Assembly: GCF_021391495.1 (NCBI RefSeq)
Contig: NZ_CP090063.1
Location: 2,976,001-3,040,000 of the forward strand
Reading direction: 5' to 3'
DNA: 64,000 nt
Source: Amycolatopsis acidiphila
GTDB lineage: Bacteria > Actinomycetota > Actinomycetes > Mycobacteriales > Pseudonocardiaceae
Every line of letters starts with the position of its first letter. Position 1 is the first letter of the stretch. Position numbers and translations under genes: made by a program. The notes under the pieces were generated by a model, which was not told the origin of the DNA, ran no database searches, and was given only the letters and a program-made list of their open reading frames with translations. Shown piece by piece: positions 18,369 through 27,088 of the stretch.

Positions 18369-18922
18369 AACCGGTCAGCGCCGACCCGAGGGCCACGACC
18401 GAGGCCCCGGCCTCCAGATAGCTCCCGGCGTTCGCGGCGGTCATCCCCGCCGGTGGCGACGAACCGGGCTTCGGGGAACGGGCCGCGCATCGCGGCGAAC
18501 CAGCCGGTGCCCAGCACCGAGGCGGGGAACGCCTTGAGCCAGCGCAGGCCGAGCCGCTGCGCCCGCTGCACGTCGCTCGCGGTGGCGACGCCCGGCAGGT
18601 GCGGCAAGCCGGCCTCAGCGCTGGCCACCGCCAGCTCCGGGTCGAGGCCCGGCGCGACCGTGAAGGCGGCGCCCGCGCGGACGGCGGCCCGGAGCCGGTC
18701 CGGGGTGGTGACGGTGCCCGCGCCCACCGGCCGTCCGTCGGCGACCGCGGTGGCGGCCTCCAGCGCGGCGACCGCGCTCTCGTCCTGCACCGGCACCTCG
18801 ACACCGCGCACGCCCAGCTCCCAGGCCGTGCGCGCCAGCTCGACGGTCCGGGCGGCGTCGTACCCACGCAGGATCGCCATCAGGGTCTGGCCCGCGAAGG
18901 CCTCGGTGAACCAGTCGTTCAC
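18340..18922 (-). pseudogene. KDPG/KDPGal aldolase, single-base frameshift
   Basis: Class I 2-keto-3-deoxy-6-phospho-sugar aldolase (KDPG family, about 190 residues). Seen are GVRGVEVPVQDESAV with the catalytic glutamate, PVGAGTV, HLPGVATASD and the Schiff-base lysine in WLKAFPASVLG. After FVATGG the frame is lost; the true C-terminus (GMTAANAGSYLEAGASVVAL) is in another frame. Deleting one C from CCCC at 18445-18448 restores it. The GTG start at 18922 overlaps the stop of the sugar kinase gene, so the two are coupled. It would split 2-keto-3-deoxy-6-phosphogluconate or -galactonate into pyruvate and glyceraldehyde-3-phosphate. Confidence 0.86.
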
Positions 18923-19800
18923 AGCGCGCCTCCCGGGACGAAGTCGCCGGTGCCGCCGAGCGCCCTGGCAGCGACCCGGTGCCCGTCGCGCAGGCAGGTG
19001 GCGGGGTCGAGGCCGCGCAGGACACCAGAGAGGTACCCGGCGGCGAACGCGTCACCGGCGCCCACGACCTCCACCACGTCGACGGGCGGCGCGGGCGCGA
19101 ATGTCCGCTGTGGACCGTCGAACTCGGTGGCGCCATCGGCCCCGTCCTTGACCACCAGCCGCGCCGAGCTGATCAGCTTCCGGACCTCCTCCGGCGTCGC
19201 GGCGTCCCACAGCGTCTGCGCCTCGTCCTGGCCGACGAAGACGATGTCCGCCCGGTTCGCCAGCTCCAGCAGCACCGGTCCCGCCGCCGCGGCGGACCAC
19301 AGCGCGGGCCGGTGGTTCACGTCGAACGAGACCGGCCCGTCGCGGTCGAGTGCCGCTTCAACGAGCGCGCGGCAGGAGGCGGACAAAGCGGGTGTGATCC
19401 CGCTCAGGTGCACCAGCTTCGCGTCGCCGATGGGCATTTCCGCCAGGTCGCCGGGCGAGAGCCGGGACGCCGCCGAGCCCGCCCGGTAGTAGTGCACGCG
19501 GGTGCCGCCCGCGCCGGGGTCCTTGAAGTACACACCGGTCGGCGCATCCTGGTCCACGCGCACCCACCGCACGTCGACGCCGTGCCCGGCGATCGCGTCC
19601 ACCAGCCGCCGTCCCAGCGGGTCGTCGCCCACCCGGCCGGCCCAGGCGCTGTGGTGCCCGAGGTCGCGCAGGTACAACGCGACCGTCGACTCCGCGCCCC
19701 CGACGTCGAGCCGGAAGAGGTCCGCCTCGGCGAGCGGTCCCGGCTCCACCGGCGTCACGAGCACCATGGTCTCACCGATGCACAGCACTTCCGGTGTCAT
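18919..19800 (-). CDS. PfkB-family sugar kinase, probable KDG kinase
   Basis: A 293-residue ribokinase-like kinase. The start is fixed by MTPEVLCIGETMVLVTP, with the family GGAESTVALYLRDLG motif, and the C-terminal signature EVVGAGDAFAAGYLSG contains the catalytic Asp in GAGD. Together with the KDPG aldolase coupled downstream, 2-keto-3-deoxygluconate (or -galactonate) is the likely substrate. The start lies 4 bases inside the SDR gene end, part of one minus-strand operon 21277-18340. Confidence 0.9.
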   Translation of the reverse strand: MTPEVLCIGETMVLVTPVEPGPLAEADLFRLDVGGAESTVALYLRDLGHHSAWAGRVGDDPLGRRLVDAIAGHGVDVRWVRVDQDAPTGVYFKDPGAGGTRVHYYRAGSAASRLSPGDLAEMPIGDAKLVHLSGITPALSASCRALVEAALDRDGPVSFDVNHRPALWSAAAAGPVLLELANRADIVFVGQDEAQTLWDAATPEEVRKLISSARLVVKDGADGATEFDGPQRTFAPAPPVDVVEVVGAGDAFAAGYLSGVLRGLDPATCLRDGHRVAARALGGTGDFVPGGAL

Positions 19801-20378
19801 CCCAGGAACCTCGCACGCAGGTCCGGCCGCAGGAACGCGGCGGGGGAGGCGATCGACAGGCCGCCGTCGACGGGCAGCACGGCGCCGGTGACGAAAGACG
19901 CGCGCGGGGACGCGAGGAACGCGACCGCGTCGGCGACCTCCCGTGGAGTTCCGGTGCGGCCCAGGGGATAGCCCTCGGTGACGCCCGGGAGGTCCGCGGA
20001 CCCGATCATGCCCGGCGCGACCGCGTTGACCCGCACCCCTTTCGGGCCGTACTCCAGCGCCAGCTGGCGCACCAGACCGTCCAGTCCGGACTTGGCCGCC
20101 GCGTAGCCGGGCAGGCCGGGCGCGGCGAGGAAACCGTTCACCGAGGTGACCGCGACGGTCGCGCCGCCGCGGGGCATCACCCGGAGCGCGGCGCGCGCCG
20201 GGTAGCATGCAGCGTCGAGCGTGTTCGCGATCGCCGCGCGCCATTGCTCGTCCGTCGCCCCTGTGGCGGCGGCGACCGGCTGCGCCGCGGCGGCGAGCAC
20301 CAGCTCACCCGCGAAGGCCTCCGCGATGGCGATCCCGATCGCGGAGCCGCCGCCGATCACCAGTACGGTCCGGCTCAC
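19797..20378 (-). CDS. Short-chain dehydrogenase, unusually short (193 aa)
   Basis: SDR family oxidoreductase with the NAD-binding GGGSAIG near the N-terminus, catalytic Ser in AVTSVNGF, Tyr-Lys in GYAAAKSG, and the C-terminal VRVNAVAPGMI and PVDGGLS motifs. At 193 residues it is some 50-60 shorter than typical SDRs. The segment between the first helix and DEQWRAAIANT is missing, so strands 2-3 and the NNAG motif are absent while the frame stays open. The GTG start overlaps the stop of the upstream lyase gene (GTGA), supporting the boundary. Either a reduced SDR or a gene with an internal in-frame deletion; activity is doubtful. Confidence 0.82.
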   Translation of the reverse strand: MSRTVLVIGGGSAIGIAIAEAFAGELVLAAAAQPVAAATGATDEQWRAAIANTLDAACYPARAALRVMPRGGATVAVTSVNGFLAAPGLPGYAAAKSGLDGLVRQLALEYGPKGVRVNAVAPGMIGSADLPGVTEGYPLGRTGTPREVADAVAFLASPRASFVTGAVLPVDGGLSIASPAAFLRPDLRARFLG

Positions 20379-21277
20379 CGCGGGCCCCCGCGCCACGACG
20401 GCAGCGCCAGCTCGTCCAGCACCTCGTCGAGCGCCTTCGCCGTCACCGGCTCCAGCGGCCGCGCGGGCAGCCGCACCGCGGCCGAGCCGATGATCCCGCG
20501 GCGGCGCAGCACCTCCTTGTGCACCGCCCACGCCTGGCCGGGCCGTACCCCGAGGTGGATGAGCGGGAGCATGCGGGTGAACGCCGCGCGCGCCTCGGCC
20601 CGGCGGCCGGCCGCGAGGTCGTCGAGGATGCCGCGCAAGAGGTCGGTGAACTCGCATGCCGGCATGGTGCCCACGGCGCCGTTGTCGTACTCCTCGATCA
20701 GCGCCTGCGCGTTCTGCCCGCCGAGCACCGTGAGCCCGGTGCCGCGCACCGCGGCCACCTTGGCCGGGGTCGGCGGTGCCTCGACCTTGATCGACGTGAT
20801 GCCCCCGACGCCCGCGAGCGCCGACACGGCGGCGACGTCGATCGGGACACCGGTGACGCTCGGGGCGTTCTGGATCATCACCGGCACCCCGGCCTTGTCC
20901 GCGACCTCGGCGAAGAACTCGACGACCTGGCCCGGCCCCGGCTTGGCCAGGAACGGCGGCAGCACCATGACCTGGTCGGCGCCGCCGGTGGCCGCCGCGT
21001 GCGCCTGTTCGAGCGCGGTCACCGTGCTGGTGCCGTTGACCCCGGCGATCACCGGCACCCCGGGCCCGGCCACCGTGCGGACCTCACGCAGGATCTTGGC
21101 GCGTTCGGCCGTGGTGAGAGCGAAACCCTCGCCGGCCATCCCGAAGACCGCGGGCCCGTCGGCGCCCGCGGACAGCTGGGACTCGACCAGCGACCGCAGC
21201 GAGGCGGGGTCCAGCTCGCCGCCGGCCGTGAACGGGGTCGCCAGGATGGGGATGAGCCCGGTGGGCGTGTCCGGCAC
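20375..21277 (-). CDS. DHDPS/N-acetylneuraminate lyase family aldolase or dehydratase
   Basis: A 300-residue class I aldolase-superfamily TIM barrel. The pyruvate-binding motif is GMAGEGF, the Schiff-base lysine lies in ITSIKVEAPP, and a catalytic tyrosine equivalent is not obvious at YxxP, where the chain reads MIQNAPS. In this sugar-acid neighbourhood it may cleave or dehydrate a 2-keto-3-deoxy acid. A true dihydrodipicolinate synthase role is unlikely because of context. The start is a GTG at 21277, 5 bases after the enolase stop. Confidence 0.88.
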   Translation of the reverse strand: MPDTPTGLIPILATPFTAGGELDPASLRSLVESQLSAGADGPAVFGMAGEGFALTTAERAKILREVRTVAGPGVPVIAGVNGTSTVTALEQAHAAATGGADQVMVLPPFLAKPGPGQVVEFFAEVADKAGVPVMIQNAPSVTGVPIDVAAVSALAGVGGITSIKVEAPPTPAKVAAVRGTGLTVLGGQNAQALIEEYDNGAVGTMPACEFTDLLRGILDDLAAGRRAEARAAFTRMLPLIHLGVRPGQAWAVHKEVLRRRGIIGSAAVRLPARPLEPVTAKALDEVLDELALPSWRGGPR

Positions 21278-21281
21278 GGTG

Positions 21282-22063
21282 TCAGCTCTCCTTCGCGAGG
21301 GTGGTGACCAGGTCGGCGTCGACCTCGATGCCGAGGCCCGGCCCGGTGGGCAGCCCGAAGCCGGCCGGGCCTGCCGTGAGCGGGGTGCGCAGGATGGTCT
21401 GCGCGACGGGGACGGGTCCGGCTGGTACTCGAAGTACGGTGTGTCGGCGCCGGCCGCCGAAACGTGGATGCCCGCGGCGAGGGAGACCCCGAGGCCGACC
21501 GAATGGTGGCACACCACCGGGACGTGGTACGCGGACGCGATGTCCACGATGGACATCGCCTCGGTGATGCCGGTGCGGGCGACGTCGGGCTGCGCGAGCC
21601 GCAGCGCCCGGCGGCCGAGCCAGTCGGCGAACTCGTAGCGGTTGCGCATCGCCTCGCCGACGGCCACCGGGGTGGTGATCCGGGCGGCCAGCTCCTGGTG
21701 CCCGGCGACGTCCTCGGGCACGAGCGGTGCCTCGAAGAACAACGCGCCGCGCCGGCCCAGCTCCTGGCCCAGCTCGACGGCCTCCCCGATCCGGTAGGCC
21801 CGGTGCGCGTCGACGGCGATCTTCATCGCCGGGGCGGCGGCCGCGACGGCGTCGAAGGTCGCGAGGTCCGCCTCGACGCCCTTGCCCGCGGCGAGCTTGA
21901 CCTTCGTCGCGCCCTTCGCGGCCCAGTCGGCGGCCTGTGCCGCGCACTCCTCGTCCGTGGGCTTGAGCAGGGCGGAGACGTACACATCGACCGTCCCGGC
22001 TGTCGGTCGTCCGCAACGGACAGATGTCCACCGTGTGTCCACCGTGCACGCGGACCACACCAC
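21282..22063 (-). pseudogene. Mandelate racemase/enolase family dehydratase, truncated and frameshifted
   Basis: This is the barrel domain of an enolase-superfamily sugar-acid dehydratase. Seen are the KxK-like ATKVKLAAG, the metal aspartate in KIAVDAHRAYRIG, the acidic FFEAPLVPED and VAVGEAMRNR, and VVCHHSVGLGV. Two faults exist. The C-terminal 40 residues (AQTILRTPLTAGPAGFGLP) are in a different frame; adding one base in the GGG run near 21413-21415 restores them. The N-terminal capping domain, about 110-120 residues, is absent: upstream of YVSALLKPTDEE the sequence has no similarity to the family and ends in a short direct repeat at 22025-22046. Confidence 0.82.
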
Positions 22064-22129
22064 CGGCGGCTGGTCGAGCGGACGCGGTGAGGTTCGTCGC
22101 AGTCGCGTAGCCGGGCCCGGCTCTTCCGC

Positions 22130-22531
22130 TCAGCGCATCCGCGGCCGGGGCGGTGGCTGCTGCCGCCGCGGCGGCGGGGGCGGTGCGGCCGCCGGGTTGC
22201 GCCGCGGCGGAGGCGGCGCCTGCCGCCGCACCGGGGGCTGCTGCTGCCTCGCCGGCTCCTGCCGCGGGGCGGGCTGCCCCGCGGGCGGCGCGGCCGGAGC
22301 ACGCCGGGCGTCGGCCGGGGCACGACGCGCGGCCGGGGGCGGGGTCGGCTCGCGCCGGTGCACCCACACCTCCACCGCCACGATCAGCAGCGCCAGCACG
22401 GCCATGGCGATCGCACCCGGGATGAACCCGCTCACCCCGCACAGGCCGGCCAGGGCCAGCGCGGGGATGATCGCGCACAGGCTGAACGGGTCGATGCGGG
22501 ACAGGGAGTAGCGGGACCTCGGCTGGCCCAT
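22130..22531 (-). CDS. Small membrane protein with Pro/Arg-rich tail
   Basis: A 133-residue protein. The ATG at 22531 follows an AGGAGGT ribosome binding site. Residues about 15-55 form two hydrophobic helices (FSLCAIIPALALAGLCG and GAIAMAVLALLIVAVEVWV), resembling the DUF4190-like short membrane hairpin. The last 75 residues are a disordered Pro/Ala/Arg/Gln tail, positively charged and likely cytoplasmic. No function is evident. It is monocistronic as far as can be seen. Confidence 0.78.
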   Translation of the reverse strand: MGQPRSRYSLSRIDPFSLCAIIPALALAGLCGVSGFIPGAIAMAVLALLIVAVEVWVHRREPTPPPAARRAPADARRAPAAPPAGQPAPRQEPARQQQPPVRRQAPPPPRRNPAAAPPPPPRRQQPPPRPRMR

Positions 22532-22746
22532 GGTGCTACCTCCTGTGGCCTGGGGCGGGACGATCAAGCCCGAAGTGTACCCGGGCGGGGGACCGGCCTC
22601 GCCGGGATCGGCCTCGAACCGGCCGCCGAACAGCCCAGTCGAGCACATTCCCCGCAAGCCGCCCGGCGCGACGAGGCGGTTTGCCTCCCGCCGCCGGTGG
22701 TAGCCCCTGGCCGATCGACCGGACCCAGCAGAGGTGGCGAAGCAGC

Positions 22747-22890
22747 ATGACGGACAACGGCGTGGCCCAGACCACCGACCCGGAGGAGTTCGCCGACGAG
22801 GCCGGGGTGGACCCCACCCCGCAGCAGGTCGACCAGTACGTGGAGCTCGCGCAGGAACAGCCTCCGTGGTCGGACCCGGACGAGCGCTGA
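22747..22890 (+). CDS. Acidic 47-residue protein, unknown
   Basis: A small acidic protein (MTDNGVAQTTDPEEFADEAG to WSDPDER) with two short amphipathic helices and no cysteine. The ATG follows GAGGTGGCGAAGC, a fair ribosome binding site. Codon third positions are strongly G/C, as in neighbouring genes, which supports translation. I do not recognise a family. Confidence 0.6.
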   Translation: MTDNGVAQTTDPEEFADEAGVDPTPQQVDQYVELAQEQPPWSDPDER

Positions 22891-23011
22891 GCGAGGAGGA
22901 CGTCCTGGGTCCGGACCACCGGGCGCAGGGGCGACGAAGAGGCCGGGCCGGGCGGGAACCGCGGCGGCTGAGCCGGGTTTGCCGCGGGGAAATCTTGGTA
23001 CTCCCTCGCGC

Positions 23012-24898
23012 ATGAGATCCTCCGGCCCGCTGTCCGTCGCGATCATCGGCCTGGGGCCACGAGGTCTTTCGGTCCTGGAGCGACTGATCCTCCGGCTCCG
23101 GGCCCGCGGCGGTGCGAACCCGGTGACGATCTGGGCGGTGGACACCGACGAGCACGGATCCGGGCGGGTGTGGCGGTCGGGCCAGCCACTGTGGCTCGCG
23201 GCGAACGCGACGGCGAGCGAACTCACCGCCCACTCCCCGGACAACCCCCTGCTCGACGGCGACGGGCCGTACGCGCTGAGCCACTGGTCCGCCGGCGACC
23301 CGGCCGGGCCCGCGCTGGCTCCGGACGAGTACCCCGGCCGGGCCCGCTACGGGGCCTACCTGCACGAGTTCTTCAAGCAGCTCTGCGCTCTCGCACCCGA
23401 AGGCGTGCGGATCCGCCCGATCCTCGGCCGCGCGATCGGGCTGTTCCGCGCCGTGCACGGCCTGCGCCTGCGCGTCGACGACGGCGGCCCCGACCTGCAC
23501 GTCGACAAAGCCGTACTGACGACAGGGCACAGCGCGCTCGAACCCACCGAGGAGGAGCTGGCGTTCCAGCGGCACGCCGACCGGCACCCCGGGCTGCGCT
23601 ACCTCGGCCGCGGGATCGCCGCCGAGCAGCCCCTGGACACCATCCCCGCCGGAGCCACCGTCGCGGTGCGCGGGCTCGGCCTGACCTTCTACGACGTCGT
23701 GCGCTCGCTCACGATCGGGCGCGGCGGCCGGTTCGAACGGGACTCCGGAGGCCGGCTGCGGTACCTGGCCGGCGGGCGGGAGCCGCGGATCGTCGCCGGG
23801 TCCCGCAGCGGGCTGCCGTTTCTGGCGCGGGCCCAGGTGCACGAGCCGGAACTGGCCCCGCGGCCGGTGGTCCTCACCGACGAGCGGGTCGAGCGGCTGC
23901 GCGAGCGGGCCCGTGCCGAGCGCGGCACACCGAAGCTCGACTTCGCCGCGGAGGTCGAGCCGTTGCTGTGGGCGGAGGTCGAGCACGCCTACTACCGCTG
24001 CACCGTGCGGTTGCGCGACGGCGACCAGGCCGCGCGCGAGTTCACCGCGGCCTTCGGCGGGATCGTCGACGCGCAGACCGGGATCGACGTCCGCCGCAAG
24101 GACAAGGTGCTCGCGGCGTACGGCCTCGGCGACGTGCCCGCGCTGCGGGCGGACCTGCTCGCCCAGCCCTTCGCCGGCAGCACCTTCGCCGATCCCGCGG
24201 CGTTTCGCCGGCGCCTGCTGGAAGTCCTGACCCAGGACGTCGAGTCCGCGCTGCTCGGTCCGGAGGGCAGCCCGGTCAAGGCGGCTTTGGAGATGATGCG
24301 GACGCTACGGCCCGCGCTGCCCGGGATCGTCGACTTCGGCGGCCTGCTGCCCAAGTCGCACGAGGACTTCCTGACCCGCTTCGCGCCGATGAACTTCCTG
24401 CTCTCGGCGGGACCGCCTGCCGAGCACGGCGCACAGCTGGCGTCCCTTGTGGACGCCGGGATCGTGGACGTGGTGGGCCCGCAGGCCTGCTACGGCCGGG
24501 GCGAGGGCTGTTTCCTCGTCGAGTCGCCGGTCGTCGCCGGTTCCCGGCGGGAGGCGCGGGTACTGCTCGACGCCCGGGCGCCCGCCCCCGACCTGCACCG
24601 CGAGCGGGATCCCCTGCTGCGGCAGCTGCTCGCCGACGGCATGATCAGCGAGTACGTCAACACCGACCCCGGCACCGGCGAGCGCTTCGCCACCGGCGGT
24701 CTCGCCGTCACCGACGCCCCGTTCCACGTCCTCGGCGCGGACGGCGAGCCGGATCCGGACCTCTACGCCCTGGGCGTGGTCACCCAGAACACGCGATGGT
24801 TCACGCAGGTCGGCACGGGGCGGCCGGGCCAGGACAGCCCGTTCCGGCGGGACGCGGACGCGATCGCGGAGGCTGTGCTGGGACCGGAGGCGGCATGA
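23012..24898 (+). CDS. FAD/NAD(P)-binding protein (NAD_binding_9 type)
   Basis: A 628-residue protein. The N-terminal Rossmann motif is VAIIGLGPRGLSVLERL, and the family segment WLAANATASELTAHSPD and a second nucleotide-binding GATVAVRGLGLTFYDVVR are present. These mark the FAD-NAD(P)-binding family (PF13454-like) found in actinomycetes, often annotated as adenylate cyclase or oxidoreductase without proof. The ATG at 23012 is chosen as it directly precedes the Rossmann strand. Its stop overlaps the start of the YbdK-type ligase (ATGA), so the two products probably work in one pathway, perhaps a thiol or amide-linked metabolite. That link is inference. Confidence 0.83.
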   Translation: MRSSGPLSVAIIGLGPRGLSVLERLILRLRARGGANPVTIWAVDTDEHGSGRVWRSGQPLWLAANATASELTAHSPDNPLLDGDGPYALSHWSAGDPAGPALAPDEYPGRARYGAYLHEFFKQLCALAPEGVRIRPILGRAIGLFRAVHGLRLRVDDGGPDLHVDKAVLTTGHSALEPTEEELAFQRHADRHPGLRYLGRGIAAEQPLDTIPAGATVAVRGLGLTFYDVVRSLTIGRGGRFERDSGGRLRYLAGGREPRIVAGSRSGLPFLARAQVHEPELAPRPVVLTDERVERLRERARAERGTPKLDFAAEVEPLLWAEVEHAYYRCTVRLRDGDQAAREFTAAFGGIVDAQTGIDVRRKDKVLAAYGLGDVPALRADLLAQPFAGSTFADPAAFRRRLLEVLTQDVESALLGPEGSPVKAALEMMRTLRPALPGIVDFGGLLPKSHEDFLTRFAPMNFLLSAGPPAEHGAQLASLVDAGIVDVVGPQACYGRGEGCFLVESPVVAGSRREARVLLDARAPAPDLHRERDPLLRQLLADGMISEYVNTDPGTGERFATGGLAVTDAPFHVLGADGEPDPDLYALGVVTQNTRWFTQVGTGRPGQDSPFRRDADAIAEAVLGPEAA

Positions 24899-25968
24899 GC
24901 GAGGAGCACACCTTCGGCGTCGAGGAGGAGTTCCTCCTCGTGGACGCCGACGGCAGACCGGCGGCCGCGGCGCCGGCCGTTCTGCGCGACTCGCCCGAGG
25001 AGCTGCAGCCGGAGATGGTGACCTGCCAGGTCGAGTCGGTGACGCCGGTGTGCGAGCAGGCCGACGAGCTGCTGGAGCACCTGCGGGCCCAGCGCGCCCA
25101 GCTGGTCGACGGCGCCCGCGCGCGTGGCCTGCGGCTGCTGGCCAGCGGCACCTCGCCGGTCGAGGACACCGCCCGGCTGACCCCGGGGGAGCGCTACCGC
25201 CGGATCGCGGACCACTTCCGCGGCCTGATGGACACGGTGAACGTCTGCGGCTGTCACGTCCACGTCGGCGTCCCGGACGCCTCGGTGGGCGTCGAGGTGC
25301 TCAACCACCTGCGGCCGTGGCTGCCGGTCCTGCTGGCGCTCAGCGCGAACTCGCCGTTCGCCGACGGCGCGGACACCGGGTACGCGAGCTGGCGGTACCT
25401 GTCGATGTCCCGCTGGCCCTCGGGCGGCCCGCCGCCGTACGTCGAGTCCGTGGCGCACTACGAGAGCCTGGTGGGGGAGCTGGCCGAGTCGGGCGCCGTG
25501 CTCGACGCGGCGAACCTCTACTGGGACATCCGGCTGTCGCCGCGCCATCCGACCGTGGAGGTCCGGGTGTGCGACGTCGCGGTGACGGCGGAGGAAGCCG
25601 CCCTGCTCGCCGTGCTCGTGCAGGGGCTCGCGGCGTCGGCCCGCAGCCGGATCGCCGCCGGGGAGGCGGCGGAGCCCGTGCCCCAGGAGGTCCTGCGGGC
25701 CGACCTGTGGCGGGCCGCGCGGGACGGGCTCGGAGGCCGGTGCGCCGACCCGCTGACCCGCACGCTCCGCCCGGCGCACGAGACGTTGCGGGGGCTGTTC
25801 GACGAGGTGCGGCCGCAGTTGCGCGACGGTGCCAAGGAGTTCGCCGAGCAGACCGTGGGCAAGGTGCTCGCCGACGGCGGGGGAGCGGCCCGGCAACGGG
25901 CGGCGTTCGCCCGCCGCGGCGACCTGTCGGAGGTCGTCGCTTTCCTCGCCGGGCAGACCGAGCCGTAG
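24895..25968 (+). CDS. YbdK-type carboxylate-amine ligase (glutamate-cysteine ligase-like)
   Basis: A 357-residue member of the GCS2 family. The N-terminus is typical (TFGVEEEFLLVD, the ATP/Mg-binding acidic strand), with the metal-binding HVHVGVPD, the SANSPF motif and the RYLSMSRWP segment. These enzymes join an amino group to a carboxylate with ATP; E. coli YbdK has weak gamma-glutamylcysteine ligase activity. Actinomycetes make mycothiol and ergothioneine, and the ergothioneine enzyme EgtA is related but more distant. Substrate unknown. It is coupled to the FAD protein upstream. Confidence 0.9.
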   Translation: MSEEHTFGVEEEFLLVDADGRPAAAAPAVLRDSPEELQPEMVTCQVESVTPVCEQADELLEHLRAQRAQLVDGARARGLRLLASGTSPVEDTARLTPGERYRRIADHFRGLMDTVNVCGCHVHVGVPDASVGVEVLNHLRPWLPVLLALSANSPFADGADTGYASWRYLSMSRWPSGGPPPYVESVAHYESLVGELAESGAVLDAANLYWDIRLSPRHPTVEVRVCDVAVTAEEAALLAVLVQGLAASARSRIAAGEAAEPVPQEVLRADLWRAARDGLGGRCADPLTRTLRPAHETLRGLFDEVRPQLRDGAKEFAEQTVGKVLADGGGAARQRAAFARRGDLSEVVAFLAGQTEP

Positions 25969-26041
25969 CCGGGCGTGTGCGGGGGGTGCGAGTGGGTACC
26001 TCCCGGCCGTCAGCTTCCGCTCGACGAAAGGGGAGAACACC

Positions 26042-26284
26042 ATGGCGACCGGAGAAACCGGTTTCGACGACGTCAGCTTCGACCTGATCTCGGTGCAGTA
26101 CCACGCACTCAAGGCCGGGCACGACTACGGCCAGTACGTCCGCGACGCGGACAACGCCGGACGCAAGGACATCGCCGACTTCTTCCGGCGGGTGATGGAG
26201 GAGGACTCGGCGCGGGCGAAGCAGTGTCACGAGTTCCTGAAGGAGCTGTCCGGCACCTCGCAGTCCGGTCCGGCCGTCAGCTGA
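26042..26284 (+). CDS. Small ferritin-like helical protein
   Basis: An 80-residue protein beginning MATGETGFDDVSFDLIS after an AAAGGGGAG ribosome binding site. Two predicted helices carry Tyr/His/Glu residues (SVQYHALKAGHDYGQYV and DIADFFRRVMEEDSARAKQ), reminiscent of half of a ferritin-like four-helix bundle, so a dimer could make a bundle. This is a weak structural reading. A strong hairpin follows directly at 26298-26329. Confidence 0.72.
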   Translation: MATGETGFDDVSFDLISVQYHALKAGHDYGQYVRDADNAGRKDIADFFRRVMEEDSARAKQCHEFLKELSGTSQSGPAVS

Positions 26285-26297
26285 GAGCGCTGCCGCG

Positions 26298-26329
26298 AGG
26301 CGCGCATCCGGGGTTCCGGATGCGCGCCT
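26298..26329 (+). terminator. Intrinsic terminator after the ferritin-like gene
   Basis: A perfect 14-base inverted repeat (AGGCGCGCATCCGG and its complement) with a 4-base loop GGTT, followed by a short T run. It lies 14 bases after the stop codon at 26284. Confidence 0.8.
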
Positions 26330-26737
26330 TTCCCGTGGTTGGCCGGGCAGTAACCGGGCATTCCAAGGACTTGGTCATGGGCAGGGCCACCGAGGAGATC
26401 GGCACGTGGAGATGCTCGCGAGGATGGTGGCGCGGTCGCTGGAGGGCGCGACGGCGACGGCGGAGTCCGGTGAAGGATCCGTGATGGCGGCGGTACTCAG
26501 GGCAGCAACGGCACGCCGTGGAACGGGAAGTACATCGTGGCCGGCGGGAACCTGCTGGCGGACTTCCGGGCGAACGCGGCGGCGGAGGCGAACTCGAAAC
26601 CGACGGACCGGAGACCGAGGTGGCCCCGAGCGCGTTGTTCGACGAGGAGAACCAGGACCACAACCACACCATCTGGCACCTGTCCGACGGGCAGGACGGC
26701 GACAAGGGCGGCTGGACGCGGGAGCTCGACTATCTGA

Positions 26738-27040
26738 TGGAACCCCCAGCCCCTCGGCGGCCCGGCGACGGCGCCGAAGCCGGACCCGGCCCTGTACGCG
26801 ACGTATGCGCCCGCTACCCCGCAGACCGCGAAGGGTGACGTCGAGACGCTCTACCGGGACGGCCGATGGAAGAACCAGGTCGAGGGCAACAGCCGCGCTT
26901 CGAACACGAGCGACACCAAGGCCGAGGCGCAGGCGGAGGGCCGCCGGATGGCGATGGACCGCGGGGTGACGCACGTCGTGCGCAAGAAGGACGGCGAGAT
27001 CGCCGAGACGCACGACTACTCGAACCGCTCCGGCGGCTGA
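26738..27040 (+). pseudogene. DUF2188-like fragment without clear start, in a degenerate stretch
   Basis: In one frame the stretch ends with KGDVETLYRDGRWKNQVEGN, then a helix rich in KAEAQAEGRRMA, then THVVRKKDGEIAETHDYSN and a stop at 27038-27040. This resembles the small DUF2188 fold. No ATG, GTG or TTG lies in frame after the upstream stop at 26735. Before it, 26474-26735 shows coding-like pieces in two frames (NGKYIVAGGNLLADFRA; then ALFDEENQDHNHTIWHL), as if an older gene had been broken. The whole 26330-27088 region has no intact gene that I can support. Confidence 0.4.
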
Positions 27041-27088
27041 GGACGCGCACCCTGGCTGCGCTCGGCCGCAGACCTTGACTTCCCGCAG

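Noticed and set aside
20375..21277. dapA (dihydrodipicolinate synthase) for lysine synthesis
   Set aside because: Its coupling to KDG kinase, KDPG aldolase and an enolase-type dehydratase favours a sugar-acid role; the motif order only proves the superfamily.
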